A stretch of 64,000 nt of DNA, from the NCBI GenBank assembly GCA_950295325.1, contig OX485803.1:16990001-17054000 (forward strand), written 5' to 3'. The stretch is from Polytrichum commune. Taxonomy: Eukaryota; Streptophyta; Polytrichopsida; Polytrichales; Polytrichaceae. Below are positions 13,128 through 26,259 of the stretch, piece by piece. Position numbers and translations under genes: made by a program. Numbering within the stretch: position 1 is the stretch's first letter; the number at the start of each line of letters is the position of its first letter. The notes under the pieces are model-generated. The model saw only the letters and a program-made list of their open reading frames with translations. It searched no databases and was not told the origin of the DNA.

Positions 13128-13273
13128 CATAACATTATTCTGATTCATGACAATGTTATGTGGGATTGACATTATTCCACGTAGTATTCCCGGATATTCT
13201 TCACATACAGTCTGAACGTGGAGAATGTCCGGGAATAGTACATGAAATTGTTATGGATCTGAATAATGTTATG
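13128..13273. mobile_element. Foldback MITE, about 146 bp
   Basis: The left arm begins CATAACATTATTCTGATTCA and the right arm in reverse complement begins CATAACATTATTCAGATCCA. Complementarity continues through the GGAATAGT/ATTCCCGG blocks, with an extra stretch of about 25 nt in the left arm. Parts of the arms recur at 39791-39900 and about 28410-28470. Confidence 0.7.
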
Positions 13274-16001
13274 TTATATGAAAACCCTAAAATGACGATT
13301 CGGGAGGAGAGTGATTGGTTTGGTATGTTGTGCGATTTCAATTCTTATTGTTTTACATGAAGTTTCAATCTTCTCCCGGTTGAGGCTTTCCTCAAAGGCA
13401 AGTGACCTTGTACATGAATCCCAATGATTCTACTAGAATGACACATGTAATTTGAGGGCAAGGGAAAACAATCTTGATAGAGATTATTCTAGACCACAGA
13501 ACAAAACAAAAAGGAACTTCATAAAAATAAATAAAAGGGTTGTTGGAAAGTGAAACATTTCCACAAAACTTGGATGTTGTGAAGTGCCACATATTCTACT
13601 ATGGACTTTTGTAATTCCACTTTCAATGGCTATGCAATCCACAGTAATTCTAGAAATAGAACATTTGTTTGGTGATCCACATAAGATCTTTAGAAAATAA
13701 TTATTGCGATGTGGTCCACATATATCCAAGGTTTGAGATTCATGTGGTTATTTAAATCTAATGTGGTTTTTGCTGATTGGATACATTGTTGTACCTTTGT
13801 TAATCTCATGAACATCGCGAAATCTTCTTTGAACAAACAAAAAGTAAGTATATGCATTCATAAAATAATTAAATGTCATTTTGTAATCAATCATATCATA
13901 ACTCAGTGATGTGGGCCCTCATAATATAACAGTGGGATGTTGGGAGTTTAGTATGAATTTGAGTCATCTTGCATAGCTTTTCGAGCATCCGATTGTTATA
14001 CGCAAAGGGCCCATAGAATGAAAGCTGATTGCTAAGTAATGTTATGATTACAATCACTTGACAATGTTTGGAAACCCGTATGTAGAAACTACAACTTCTC
14101 AAATGTGCATAGACATCCTTCCCGTAGATGACCTATAAAGGGGCAATGACAATTGCCCAAATTTGCCCCATTCTTGTACCTTTCACAAAGATCTAAGCTC
14201 TTAAACAAATAAGGTTTAGATTACTTCATTACCTACAAACTATGCACATCTATATATAATGAACGAGGTGGTGATGGTGAGGCCATTGCCCCACCATTCC
14301 ACGCCATTTGGGAAAGGTGGAGAGTGATGTGGATACGTACATGTGCAAAAGGCCATGAGGGCATGGGCCCATACTAGTGGCTCTATGTGCTAATATGGAA
14401 GCACATTTTGAAGCATGTAATTGCCTACTTAGACACTAAGTGACAGTATGTGACACTAAGTGACATTTGGTGCACCTTCAACAATGAGATATATGTTTAC
14501 TTTGCTAGCTATTTGGTTGTTTGTGTGTTACATCAAACGGTGGATGAAAATGGTCATGCCCTTCATTTACGGCGTGGGCTTTCATGACATTAATAAGCAT
14601 TAGGTGTTGTTCCCCTAGTGCCGAAAATGTTGGGAAGTTATTGAGAATTATTCTCCTCTTAGGTTAGGCCATCCTTGCAAAAGTGAATAGTATAAAGGTT
14701 CGTCACTATTCACCTCATAAGAGCAAAGCTTTGGTTGGGCTACTCCCCTTAATCTGACCACCCAAGAAAGAAAAAGATAGCATGCTCTACAATCAACCGA
14801 GCCGGCATGCGTACAAACTCACAATTGTTCCATAATAACTTTAATAAATTAATTTCTTTGACCCAACCAAGTTAGCGAATAAAAATTGTTGGATCCACTA
14901 GGCTTGGGAGCCTTTGTTGAATAACACAAGGCTTGTAGGCCATCAATATTATGTCCTAACGTACATGGCCTTTAGCATAAACAAGTTTCCTATACGTTGA
15001 TGGTCAGATTATTCCAACTTGACTTTACAAAAACTATTATTAAGGTTTTAATCTCATGTTTGAAGTCAAACAAGCTAAAAGTATCAATTTCTATGTAGGA
15101 TACCTCATCGTGTCCACCTTTCCAAGGTTGGTTTACCTTTAGACACTATGAAGCCCTACCCTTCATGAATTCATAAACCTATGATTAATTACAATATATT
15201 TGGATATTACCTTCAACAAACATTGGTACTTGGATTGATGAAAGGTACACAAGCAAGACAATTCCATGTTTTATAGCCTACCAAAGTATTGTCGATGTAC
15301 CGTAAATATTCTCAGAGATGAAACAAACATCACGGAATATGCTTGTCCAATTTTCCTAAAATGAATTCAAAAGAAGTCACAAAAACTTAAGGCTCTTATC
15401 ATTGTGGTCAAGCTTCACTCTTGGATTTTAAGTTTTTTATAAATTAAATTAAATATGACACAGATGGAAAACCATTGCATTGGAAGGAAAGTATATACTA
15501 TTCCCACTAGTATGTACCTAGTAGTCCTTAGGCCCCGGTGTTAAACTTATAGGGGCATGCAGAAGGAGAAAGAGGAACTCTGGTCCAAAGGGCCAACGTG
15601 AATGAAAAGTTTGTTGGGGGGAGTGCTTTCGTCGTGGCCTCCAGGATCAAGATGGCAATGGCATGCGGAAACGAGGTATTTGAGTGGGCGTATCATTTTA
15701 CAATACTTAAATGGGTTGGACCCACATAGTTACCTAATTCTTTAACATGCTCAAACTTTTCACAACCCTATAGTAATTCTCACTTGTAGGTAGATTTACT
15801 ATCCAAGGGCTATGTTATATATAATCATTAAATTTTAAGATGCTCTAGATATAAACCAACACTATGTTATAGTTCATTAATCTATATACTCGGTACAACA
15901 TAACTTAAAGTACTCATAACATAGATTGAATGCATTAATCTAGAATGTATAAGATAACTTGATGCCAAAAGATAAAAATTTATGACATTCAAGAAAACAT
16001 G

Positions 16002-16004
<3 letters not shown>

Positions 16005-16040
<36 letters not shown>
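16005..16040 (+). repeat. (GT)18 microsatellite
   Basis: Uninterrupted GT dinucleotides. Confidence 0.98.
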
Positions 16041-16041
<1 letters not shown>

Positions 16042-16653
16042 GATTTAACTTAAGATGGAACAAGAAAACATTATGCAAGAGATGTGCAAATAAATACAGA
16101 GCGTATATCTCAAATACAAAAATGGATGAGAATGGTTGAATGCACCAAATCCCGAGTTCCCACCATCTACATTTGGTGTAGATAGACACATTTTCATCCA
16201 CAATTGTGCATGGAATGTACATATAAACATCCTATGTTAGTATTAAACTGAAATCCTATCATAAGCTAACATCATTCTTTGAGGATCCAATGTTATGTTA
16301 ATCTTGGTTTTTTCTCCAAGGCGGGGGTCACAAAGTAGAAAACCGCATGAGATCAATGACAACACGGGTTCAGTTCACAACATGTAGAGGAATATGATAT
16401 CATGCAAAGAAGAGAAATGAAATGAGAAAAACAAAACGAATGTAGCCCAATATGTATTTGGTATATGTACTCAAGGGTATGTTTTATTTGGTGCGGAGAG
16501 TCATTTCCTAATGCAATGATCATTGATGACAAGTGGATCTAGCTAACCATAGCCATTTCCCCATACTACTTTGGAGTTTGTATCAATATCTTATTCATTG
16601 TCGAATGGCAAGGTCTTCATAAAACCACGTTCAACCCCACTCCCAACCCCCCT

Positions 16654-16679
16654 CACACACACACACACACACACACACA
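16654..16679 (+). repeat. (CA)13 microsatellite
   Basis: Uninterrupted CA dinucleotides following a C-rich stretch. Confidence 0.97.
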
Positions 16680-17420
16680 ATTCGTGAATGACCAACATGG
16701 ATGAAAAAATTGATTCATATGAAAACTTCATGAACGTATTTAATTTTGTCAATGCGCCCTTTGAAAATGCCTAGAAGTATTCTTCTTATTCTACTTATAT
16801 AAGTAATAATATAATGATTTGTAGGTAAATACCCCCCATATGTAAAACCCTCCGATCACAAGTGTATCTCAATTTCAAAGCTAGGTAACCCCCTGCCCAT
16901 TTTTCCTACAACTCACCTTTTGGAAGGACCCTACATTTTTCCTAATACCTACTAATACATATATCAAGAGCTATGATAAAAGTAACATCTTTTTAATGCA
17001 GACCTTGAGGACATGCTCCAACTTCCTGCAAACCACCATCACCATTCGCTAGCCTCATGACATGTAATTGGGATTTCGTAACATGCCCTTACCTATGCAT
17101 ATAGCTAAGAAGGCCAAATATATACACTCGGTCAAGTTGCATTGTCCCATGGGTGGGTCATACACAACAGTTTTACATTTGATACTTGTAAAGAAAAATG
17201 TCATTAGGTACACTATCCCAAAATACTCTTTAACAATCTACTACATCTTACAAACCGAAATAATTATATTTGTTATATGAATTAAGGGAGATTTGAACTC
17301 CTGTAAATGGCCTTGACTCAAGTGCATAGCATGTATATCTAACACCCATTTAGTCAAAATGGTTTTGTATGGCTTTGTTTTCTCTTTCTCTTTCTCTTTT
17401 TCATATATTGGATGTACTCA

Positions 17421-17919
17421 GGGCCACTTCACACACGAGCCAAGAGCCATGACCATGAAATTGTGAGAGCCCCCAAAAAAGCGTTCAAAGGCCGTCCCAT
17501 CACACCTCCATAATCATGTAGTGTGGTCACGGACCCTCAAGTGTAGTGTGAAGTCATATGCGACCGGTCCCTCAACCAAATGCTATTTCAATGAATGTTT
17601 ATTCACGCAGGTCCTCACGCATGATAAAATAGTATAAATCAACGGTTGTGAACGTTCGGAGAGTCATCGTCTCCTGGTTTTGTGTTAGGCCTACCTCCAA
17701 GAGGTGGTTTTTGAAAATAGTCCAAGTGACCATGAAACATGATCCATTTGATGCCATGTAGGAATCCATGTAGACTTTACATCCATCTTGCATTCACATA
17801 CTCCATTGGTCCCTCAAGTGTAGTGTGAAGTGAACTTGGACCAGCTATGCCTTTTCCACCAATGAGAGTGCTTGAAGTGTAATGGTCACGGGCTCTCAGT
17901 CTTGTGTGTGAAGTGGCCC
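17421..17919. mobile_element. MITE family A, copy 1 (499 bp), PIF/Harbinger-like
   Basis: The inverted ends start GGGCCACTTCACACAC, and homology between the two ends extends to about 40 bp with an indel. TCA flanks both sides (17418-17420, 17920-17922). The same element occurs at 32343-33328 and aligns along its whole length. GGGCC ends with a 3-bp duplication suggest PIF/Harbinger, although TCA departs from the usual TWA. Confidence 0.75.
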
Positions 17920-18588
17920 TCAATATGCATTCAATATTATAGAACATATTAAAATTATTTCAAACCTTGTTAGGCTTTATACAAGTTGTCATGTATCCCA
18001 TACAATATATCCTTGGTCATTTTAGAATTAACAAGGTGGCCCTCTTCGCACTTTATCCCATTGACGCTCCATATCACAGAAGTTTTCTTTCGATGCATAT
18101 TTTGGGGTTTCGTCAAATGCGAGTGAGATGAAAACATGGAGTCACTACCAGAAAAAGGTGCGTATTTCAACATATGGGTATAAAACATGTCTTTAGGAAA
18201 GCAATCCACATAGGATTGTGCAGCATGTGTCAGTACATTTAAGAAATACAAAGTACATTTACTTAAAGAACTTGTCAACGAATCCCAAAACTACTATATA
18301 TAGATATTTGGGCCATCTTATTTGAGTTTGAGTGTTGTACTGTACTTGTAACTCGGGGAATTCACTCTTTGTGTGTTTCAGGAGACCACATGCAAATAGG
18401 AGGCATATACCAAGGTGGAGGATTCTGATCTTCGTTTTTTTGTTTTTGTTTGGATGCCTTGCTTTCCCAAACTCTACCACTATTAGTGGACATCAAAAAA
18501 TTACATTTTCTTTGGAAAGAAAAATTGAATACCATATCCAGTCACTTGGATATATAAATTAGAATATTCCATTGATTTTTTGATTCTC

Positions 18589-18969
18589 GAATGTTAGTAC
18601 CAGAGAGAAGAAACGCTGACCATGTGATCAGCGTGATTGGAATGCCCGTTCGACCCACCCTTGGCATTAAACCCTCAGGGCATAATACCAGTGATGCAGG
18701 ACTACTAACCCCTCTCGGGGTGGGCACTATAGTGACACACTATATTGATTCCTAGCTAAACTAGTGCCTTGAGGATACTGGACATGGAATCCCCCCAAAG
18801 GGCTTTGAGGTACCCATACAACAAGGTCCAAGGACCCCCCAACATAGTTGGGTGGACTAAGGTGGTGAGCACCACGCCGGCATGGGGAATACAACCCACA
18901 ACCTCCTCATTGGGGGCCATGAGTCCTAACCACCAAGCCAAGACCTGTGGTGCTTGAATGTTAGTACCA
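18589..18969 (-). mobile_element. tRNA-derived SINE, family S1 copy 1, with 14-bp target duplication
   Basis: The body is 18603-18955 on the minus strand. The direct repeat GAATGTTAGTACCA is perfect at 18589-18602 and 18956-18969. On the minus strand the 5' end carries an A-box-like TGGCTTGGTGG and, about 35 nt later, a B-box-like GGTTGTATTCC (plus positions 18886-18896), an internal RNA polymerase III promoter. The body aligns with the copy at 63121-63488. The minus-strand open frame through it has no protein family features. Confidence 0.9.
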
Positions 18970-19509
18970 TAGACAAATTGGTCCCGTGCATCACTAGCAT
19001 CTACCTTGCAAGAGAGGAAGGGAAGAGCCCCAAACCCTAACTCCCTCCACATCCAAGATTGCTCCTAGACATCCATGGCATCACCATGTCCACCTAAGGC
19101 ATACATGGTTCTTCAAATCATATATTAAAACGTGGTGCTCCTTCAACACTTACACCCCTATCGTTAACTTGAAACAATCATGAATCTAAAGTATTGTCAT
19201 AACCATATGTTTGTTTCAAAAATATTTTCATCATCAAATTGGCACCCAATATTCATGTCAATTTGCTTGTGAATCTTATCCGTTTAGATTATATTCCACC
19301 CTATGTTTTTTTTTCCCGCATGGTGGTTACTATCTTACAGAGAGTGACCTCCCATCGACTTGTGATTGATCTTGCCAATTCCAAATTTAAGTAGTAAGTT
19401 GGTAAGAACACATTTGCGAGAGTCTCCATGTTTATTTTTTAACATTGAGATTTCAAAATTATTAGTATTGAAATTTAGTATAACATAATGCATTGTAGTG
19501 TAAAGTGTG

Positions 19510-19930
19510 CGGACCTTGGACATCTAACCAACTAATTCAACTAATAGATAACTAGTTGCCTTTCATAACTATAGTTGTTCACGATTTAACATGTCAAAAA
19601 TCTAGTTAACTATAATTAAATGTAGTTAACTATATATATTTTCATATAATTATGTTGTAGTGTTGTAGTGTCACTAGTGTGTTATTTGTGTTGATATACA
19701 TGGAGGTTTTTCTGGAGTCTAGCACTGTGAGTGATTGTATAAAGGCATTTCTTGATGATCCTCAATGACCTAAGCATATGAAAAACCCTCAACTAAAGCA
19801 AATCAAGAGGTGAATTTCTTTCAATATATAATAATACTTGGAATTTTTCTAGCTAACTATCGTTGTTCCCTAAAATCTACTGAAAAAAATATAGTTAATT
19901 ATAATTATTTTGACAATTTTCCACGGTCTG
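19510..19930. mobile_element. hAT MITE (421 bp), same family as 6617-7629
   Basis: The ends are CGGACCTTGGACATCT and, in reverse complement, CAGACCGTGGAAAATT. The 8-bp target duplication is AAAGTGTG / AAAGTGTT (19502-19509, 19931-19938; one mismatch). GTTAACTATA-type subterminal motifs are shared with the 1013-bp copy. The internal coding remnant is absent. Confidence 0.85.
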
Positions 19931-19939
19931 AAAGTGTTT

Positions 19940-21980
19940 CATATACACACACACACACATTCAATGCTATATTTTGATCAACCTAGAAATTGGATAATTT
20001 TTTTTAAAAGCTTTATATATGCATAATCATGTGTGTACGTGAGGTCAGTCTAGGAGTTAGGGAGATTGGGTGTTTATACTTGGGAGAGCAATGTACACTT
20101 CAACTAACAAAGTTCCACTAGGTTGTTGTGCACCCACCTTCCACCCACGACTTTTTCTATATACACCATCGTATTGCTTTGCACACTAGATTCAACCATC
20201 ATGAGTTCATGAGGATGCCAAATTGAGCTTCCAACATATCGAGATTGTGGTTGTGGCGGAGCTTATTTGGCTTATGCCTTCACTTCTGTTCCAACACACC
20301 CCAAGAGCATCTTATGACCCAAAACGTGCTTATGTACCAATGTTAAACAAACCAAATTCATCAATCTCATAGTGAGTTAGTGGCAGCATTTACAACATGT
20401 GGAAACTAGAATCAATTAGAAGGCGGTTAAGATGGACGACTACGACAATTCTCATGATTGAAGACTCTTGCATCCCATGGAGAGGTTATTGGGGACCCGA
20501 CTAACTATAAGAGTGCATATGAACAACGAGTTATTGAGAATAAGTTTGATTCCAATGATGTAGAGGATGGATACAAGTTGGAGATGCAATTGGCCCCATA
20601 TGCCGCACCTTCCTTCCTACCAATATAACTTGCATCATCTAGTGTACTTAACATCCTGCAATTCGTGAGGAGCCTGCAACCTCCCAAGAAGATTAGGTTG
20701 TGGTGAAAAAACAACCTTAGAGGCCAAATGTTAAAAGGTGGGTGCAAACGGTTAAGGGATTGGAGCCGGAGCCGTATGCTCCAAATGCAAATTTATCCTT
20801 AAAAATCATTTTCCTCACTTGTAGATATTGCTTCTCATTCTAGCAATTTGATGTGCTAGCCCCTGAATTTGGTCACTCCCTTATATTTGATATCAAGGTG
20901 GAGGCTTGTAAGTACATCAAAAGTAGCTTGGGGAAAAGAAGAGTGACAACCTTGAAGGCATGAACTCTAAACCAACTCCCAAGCATTGAATTTGGTACAC
21001 ATGACTCAAACGTGCCCAATGCACTCTTTTTGACACTCTATATACTGACCCTAACATTCGATTTTGATTATGTTGATTGGGTCTCGCCAATATTGCAAGC
21101 TTTTGGTGTATGGTTTTGTAAATGTGGATGTTCACTTGCATGAATATAGTTAGATATTTGGATAGGTGGGTGGGTGCACCACAAACAACCACTTCCATCT
21201 TGTAATTTGCAGTGAGGCTTGAATATCAAAAGGTGCATGTTGTGGATAGATCGTCTGTGTTAAGGCAAAATCTTGGCAGACATTGATGGCAAGGACTTAT
21301 ATGCCCCATCACACATATGGACCAAGCTAAAAAGGCAATAGATTGACGTATTGACTACCAATATGGTATGACCAACGTGGCAACTAAGATCTAGGGTTAG
21401 ATGGTTGAGAATTAGGGTTAGTAGTTGTGGATATTGATAGAAAAAGTTATCCATAAGGGAAAGATGTAGTTGATTTGGAATAGAGGAAAAAACAAGCTCA
21501 GGAGTTTTTGCTTAATAGTTCAAAGGTGATACACCCATTGCATTTGTGCATCATGAAGGCCATTGGAAGAAGTAAATATGATTATAATGTTTTACAAAAT
21601 TGATGTATCTTTGAGTGAGGCATAACGTGTATGCACATTATGTCTGGGGTCCTACCAAACCAAGGTTGATAAAAATTAGAAAAATAAACTCCAAGGACAC
21701 CCTAGTAGAAATCATGGCCGGATTAGAGAAACCGTGGAGTAGGAAGCAAGGGTTGGGATGTGTATGAAGTCAACCACATGTTATGGGTCAGGTCCAACCT
21801 CAAGACTCCCAACCAAGATTCAAGTATGGTTCAACCTTGACACTTCCAACCAGAGAGATGGGCATATAACCATATCAAGGTTGTGGCTTGTCCAAACAAA
21901 ACACTTGATGTCACTTCAATTTGAGAAAAACCAATGGTTATGTAATCGTGTGGAACTTGGTCCAGTCAATCAACATGGGT
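19940..21980. other. Degenerate coding-like sequence, unidentified
   Basis: On the plus strand between about 20460 and 21200, broken stretches of protein-like sequence alternate with stops (for example around 20860-21110). I could not assign a family. It may belong to a transposon or to a dead host gene. Confidence 0.3.
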
Positions 21981-21987
21981 TTTTTTC

Positions 21988-22525
21988 TTGGGAGTCACCG
22001 CCAAACTGACCATCTTATTAGTTATACTTTTCTATCATAGTACATCCGAGCAAAAGAAAGGGGAGATCATGATAAAAGAAAGAAAATCAACGAGGGGTGG
22101 AGGAATTGGTTATCAACTTGTGGAGCAACCTCCATACCATGGAATTGAAGGCCTACAAACTCCATCACCTCCGGTTTACCATGGCGTAAAGAAAATTGCT
22201 CCAAGGAGGTATGGCAATTGGATACACATCCAATTAACAAGTACATTGAGGGCAATTGATAGCAAAGTTAGAATTTTGCTTGTCTCAGAGAAGTTCAATA
22301 TTCCAATGAGTACTTTAAGGCACCATTTGTATGGGAAAATAACTACTCAATAGCAAGGAAAGCTGAACATTATGAACCAAAGGAGGATAGTGAGGTTGTT
22401 GGAAAGATAGTGTCTATTAGACATCCTCTCACATTGGCACAAATTTAATTGAAAGTGGCCGAGATAGCTTGAAAGTGATTACTTCATAGACAGGAAATTG
22501 CTTGGGTCAAATGCTTTGCATTAGA

Positions 22526-22580
<55 letters not shown>

Positions 22581-22940
22581 GAGCAAGGGTTTCTTGTATG
22601 ACAACCTTGGGAATGTCTACACATTTCACAATTATGCACCATCACATATTTGAAATTATGATGAGTTAGGTGCTCAAGCCAACAAAAGTGGAGAAGAAAT
22701 GGTGGTGGCAAAGGGAGGTGTGCGGCAAGTGTATACCATCTCGCCCCATGAGAGAAAAACACATCTTTGTGCTCTCTTGCATCAATGAGGATGGTGGATG
22801 CATTCCCAATTTCTACATACTAGTTTGAATCCATGTTATTCCAATCCATTTTACTGTCCTAATCCATTGCACTCATGCATACGATGACGAAGGATATGGT
22901 TGGGGGGATGTACCTCCCTTCAAAAAATAATAAAAAATAA
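21988..22940 (+). pseudogene. Pogo/Tigger-like transposase remnant with psq-type HTH
   Basis: The frame from 21988 encodes WIHIQLTSTLRAIDSKVRIL, then VSEKFNIPMSTLRHHLYGK, a pipsqueak/CENP-B-type helix-turn-helix. Beyond the stop, broken frames read HPLTLAQI-KVAEIA (about 22420-22470), then NYDELGAQANKSG and VVAKGGVRQVYTISPHERKTH (about 22655-22760), and CINEDGGCIPNFYI after a frameshift. These are the successive blocks of a DDE_1 transposase. The Asp of YDELG is retained. A CT microsatellite (22529-22578) interrupts the gene. No terminal repeats were found. Confidence 0.7.
22529..22578 (+). repeat. (CT)25 microsatellite
   Basis: Uninterrupted CT dinucleotides within the pogo-like pseudogene. 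Confidence 0.98.
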
Positions 22941-23646
22941 TCCCCAACATGCTAAACCTTACCACTAACTCCCTTTGTGGTTGGTTGTGTTAAATATATT
23001 TTTAGCATCATAGACCAAGTAATAATGGACCTCAATAATTGTCAAGGTCTTGTATTCAATTCTGCATGGCCCGTACAACGTAACTAAAAGCATGTTGAAA
23101 CAATTGCTACCCATGTGACCACCGATCAACAATCTTTAAAATGAACAAGAAAGCGGACTTAGTTTAGTTACTCATCTTAGAAGGACAACTGAAAATGAAC
23201 AATGTGTGGATAGGTGTAGATCTACAAACGGAGACAAAAACAACATGTGTTTATAATAAAGTATACTACTTTCTCATTTATCTACACTAAGTCAAATAAA
23301 AATTGAGTAAATATTATGAGAGTTGCACTTAAATTTGAACATATTTTGTAGGTGAACATATCTAGCCCTTGTTCTAGTTGACAACCCTTGTTGGGTCCTT
23401 AATGGGCGTAGCATCAATATAACATACCCCAAAGTAAATAGTTTAGGAAAGAAATTTGTACATACTCACACATCATCAAAAATGCCATGTTAAGCTCATA
23501 CAGGTGATGACCATAGCTCCATTCAAACAATCCAACATATTGCAACTCTACTTCCCAAAGCCACGCAAACTTCTTCGGAACAATTCTAAGCATGGATGTC
23601 TCTTTATAAATCTTGCAATTGAACTTGGACATATGAATAGTAACAT

Positions 23647-23680
<34 letters not shown>

Positions 23681-24840
23681 ACTTGTGAGGAAATCACATT
23701 GAAGCTAATCATAAGCAAAAACAACATTTCCTTCTATGGTGACCATAATTCCTCACAACTAACTCACATGTTTTATGTTGTTTTTATACACCAATAAGTC
23801 TTCCTCACAATTAATAAACAATAAGTACTATATTCTACACCAACCCAACAAGCCGTATCTAACTCTCATAAGCAAGAAAATGCACAACAAACATATGCAC
23901 TCAACATATAAAAGAGAACGTTGCAAACATAAAGGAATATGATGCATTAAAAAATGAAGGTACAATTTAATCACCAAAGTGTGTTGAAATGGAGGTAGGA
24001 GGGTGGAGTTGTTGGTTGGTGTCAAGAGACCTTATTTGCCGTAATCTAGCAGCAAGTCTACTTGCTTTCCTAAATCCCATCTCTCTAGGAGAGTGTCAGG
24101 TGAGCAAACCGGGATATTCTAGCTCCCATCCCCCAACCCCCCATGAGTCCATTTCTCCCCCAATGAGGTAATTGCTAATACATGATATTATAGGTCAACA
24201 ACCATGGCTATACAAGTTGCAAACATATAACTTATTGAAGCATTTAGGTCAAGGTTACTATACTTAAGCAAGGATGAGCCATGTTAGCAACTAGCCCACC
24301 TTGTGACATCATGTGGCAATAACACTTACCATATTCTACTACTCCAATATGCATGGTCCCCCCACCTTTCCGGAATGGTGGGTAAAGGTGGAGAACAATG
24401 TGGTGACGACTACCACCACCACCACCATGTCTTATGTTGTAAAAAGATGTTAGGAAAGGTAAACAATTCAAGGGCAATCACATTCAAGGTTGTGAGCGCG
24501 GGTCATGCATGGTTATGCAACTCAAAGGAGGGAGGCTAAGTTAAAATATAAGTTGTGAGCAGTGAGCAATACCATGTGAGCAATAAAGTCATATATAGTA
24601 CATTTCCACAACTATAGGGTTCATACCTTAAATATGGTACCATATCATTCAATTTATTCAATGGTATAGTAATCACTTTTCAAAAATTGAAATATATAAG
24701 GGGGCCTATTACCATGGACTACTAGAATAACATATAGTCAATTGTTGATTTGCATTGTAATAATCCAAAACATTATTGCGTGCAACCAAAGTTGATTAGA
24801 AATAATTAATGTGATTAGCCAACATTTTGAAACATTACAA
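22941..24840. other. No gene recognised; simple repeats
   Basis: AT-rich, with a CT run at 23649-23677 and a CCACCA run near 24412-24425. No motif was legible. Confidence 0.4.
23649..23677 (+). repeat. (CT)14 microsatellite
   Basis: Uninterrupted CT dinucleotides. Confidence 0.97.
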
Positions 24841-25650
24841 TGAATTCTATGTTAGCATCACTACTTGCATTCAACGACACCGACAAGGTCAAGTACTTGT
24901 ATGACCTTGTTGTAGGTATATGTTGGAGCATGGATGAACTTGTAAGTGCCGTTATTCCTTGGATAGAAATTTGAATCCATAGTACATATGTTTGCAATAC
25001 ACCCATTTTCATTAATGTCTAAAAGCCATGAAAGACAACTTGATGAAGTTCAGGTATGTGCCCCATGAGATGTCACCAATCGTGACATCGTAGGAATATT
25101 CTTTCTTGGAGACAATGTTGATTTTGATGATCGTTCCAAAACATGGATATGGAATGACAATGACTCCAATGAAATTGTATATGTACATAAGTCTATCATT
25201 GTCCCATTTTTTTTTATAGTATGTTGTTGTGTCGTTAGATTACAATGCAATGTCTTTGAAACTCTGGACGTTGGGTGGGCGTCATAGATTAGTGGCACAC
25301 AAAAGTGTGACCGATGGATGAAGAGTGCCCCAATTGTTGAGAGCCTTCAACAAGGCGAAAATGCCTTCAAGTGAGTCGCATTTAGCACCAGGTGGAAAGT
25401 TGAGTTTCCATTTGGCAAAACCACACAACTTTGCACAATCCTTGGTTTTAAGAGCTTCGACCCCTAGATAAGACTTTATGGCCTTTTCCATTGGCCTTGG
25501 ATATCCATACTTGGCAATAGCCTTAACGTTCAATGATGTTGAATCATAGCCTTTACTAGTGGGCCCACCTGTCAACCATGGCTTGTGATTCACAATCTTC
25601 ACAATGGCTTGGATCAAATCATCTATTGTGCCTTCGTAAAGACAAATCAT
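24840..25650 (-). pseudogene. Decayed protein-coding sequence of unknown family
   Basis: An ATG-started frame of 122 aa on the minus strand (25282-25650) contains IVNHKPWLTGGPTSKGYDST and KDCAKLCGFAKWKLNFPPG. It has no transposase motif I recognise. Beyond its stop, other minus frames continue in protein-like composition: IYNFIGVIVIPYPCFGTIIK and DVTIGDISWGTYL near 25060-25170, then NENGCIANICTMDSNFYPRN near 24960. The paired cysteines and the mix of Gly, Pro and Trp suggest a secreted or metabolic protein broken by frameshifts. No signal peptide is visible because the N-terminus is missing. It could be a host pseudogene or a captured fragment. Confidence 0.45.
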
Positions 25651-26259
25651 CTATCACTTGGATTGTTAAAGCCACGTGTTGTGGACCAATTTTTGTAAGG
25701 TTCCATTTTGGCATTTATGCATGTCTATGGTCAAGTCTTGCGTAAAAGATAGGCTCCAACTTAATAGTGGTGACACTTGGTATTTAAACAATGGACATGC
25801 CAAAGTTGATTATTAAAATGATAAAACAAATTGGCGTCTGGGAAATGCAAACACCTATAACTCTACATGAACAAGGATCTAAATTCCAAATAAAACTATT
25901 CTCGCTATTATTCTTTTGCATCAGAATTATTTCTGACACCTCTCCATATGTAGAGTACATTTATTGCTCTAGAGGTTGAATCTTACATTGAGTAAATGTT
26001 TGGAGACACAAGACCATTCATCATCTTTTGGAGTCAAAGTGAATGGCATGTAGGTCTAAGGAGGTAATGCATATTTAAGGAAGCCATCACATGTGTGCTT
26101 GGAGTGTGCATTCATGTCTCAAATGGTGTGGGTAGGGTGATAGCTCCCCCAACCTAAATCATCAAATGGTGGGGTTAGGGTTGATGGCTCCCTTTGCCAC
26201 ACCAAACTAGCCATCATGGCATGTGGAAAACCAAAAAAATTAGAAGAAAATGTAAAACC

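Larger units (their letters stand above)
13290..17415. other. No gene recognised; simple repeats
   Basis: About 4 kb of AT-rich sequence with a GT run (16005-16040) and a CA run (16654-16679). No coding or transposon motif was legible on either strand. Confidence 0.4.

Noticed and set aside
17599-17793. Protein beginning MQDGCKV, repeated at 32990-33202
   Set aside because: Both frames lie within copies of MITE A. The frames diverge after about 40 residues and show no domain.
18134-18150. CACTACCAGAAAAAGG as the end of another CACTA element
   Set aside because: No partner inverted end was found nearby, so a single short match is not enough.
18756-19052. 98-residue minus-strand frame resembling 63136-63327
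   Set aside because: The similarity is nucleotide homology of the two SINE S1 copies, not a conserved protein.
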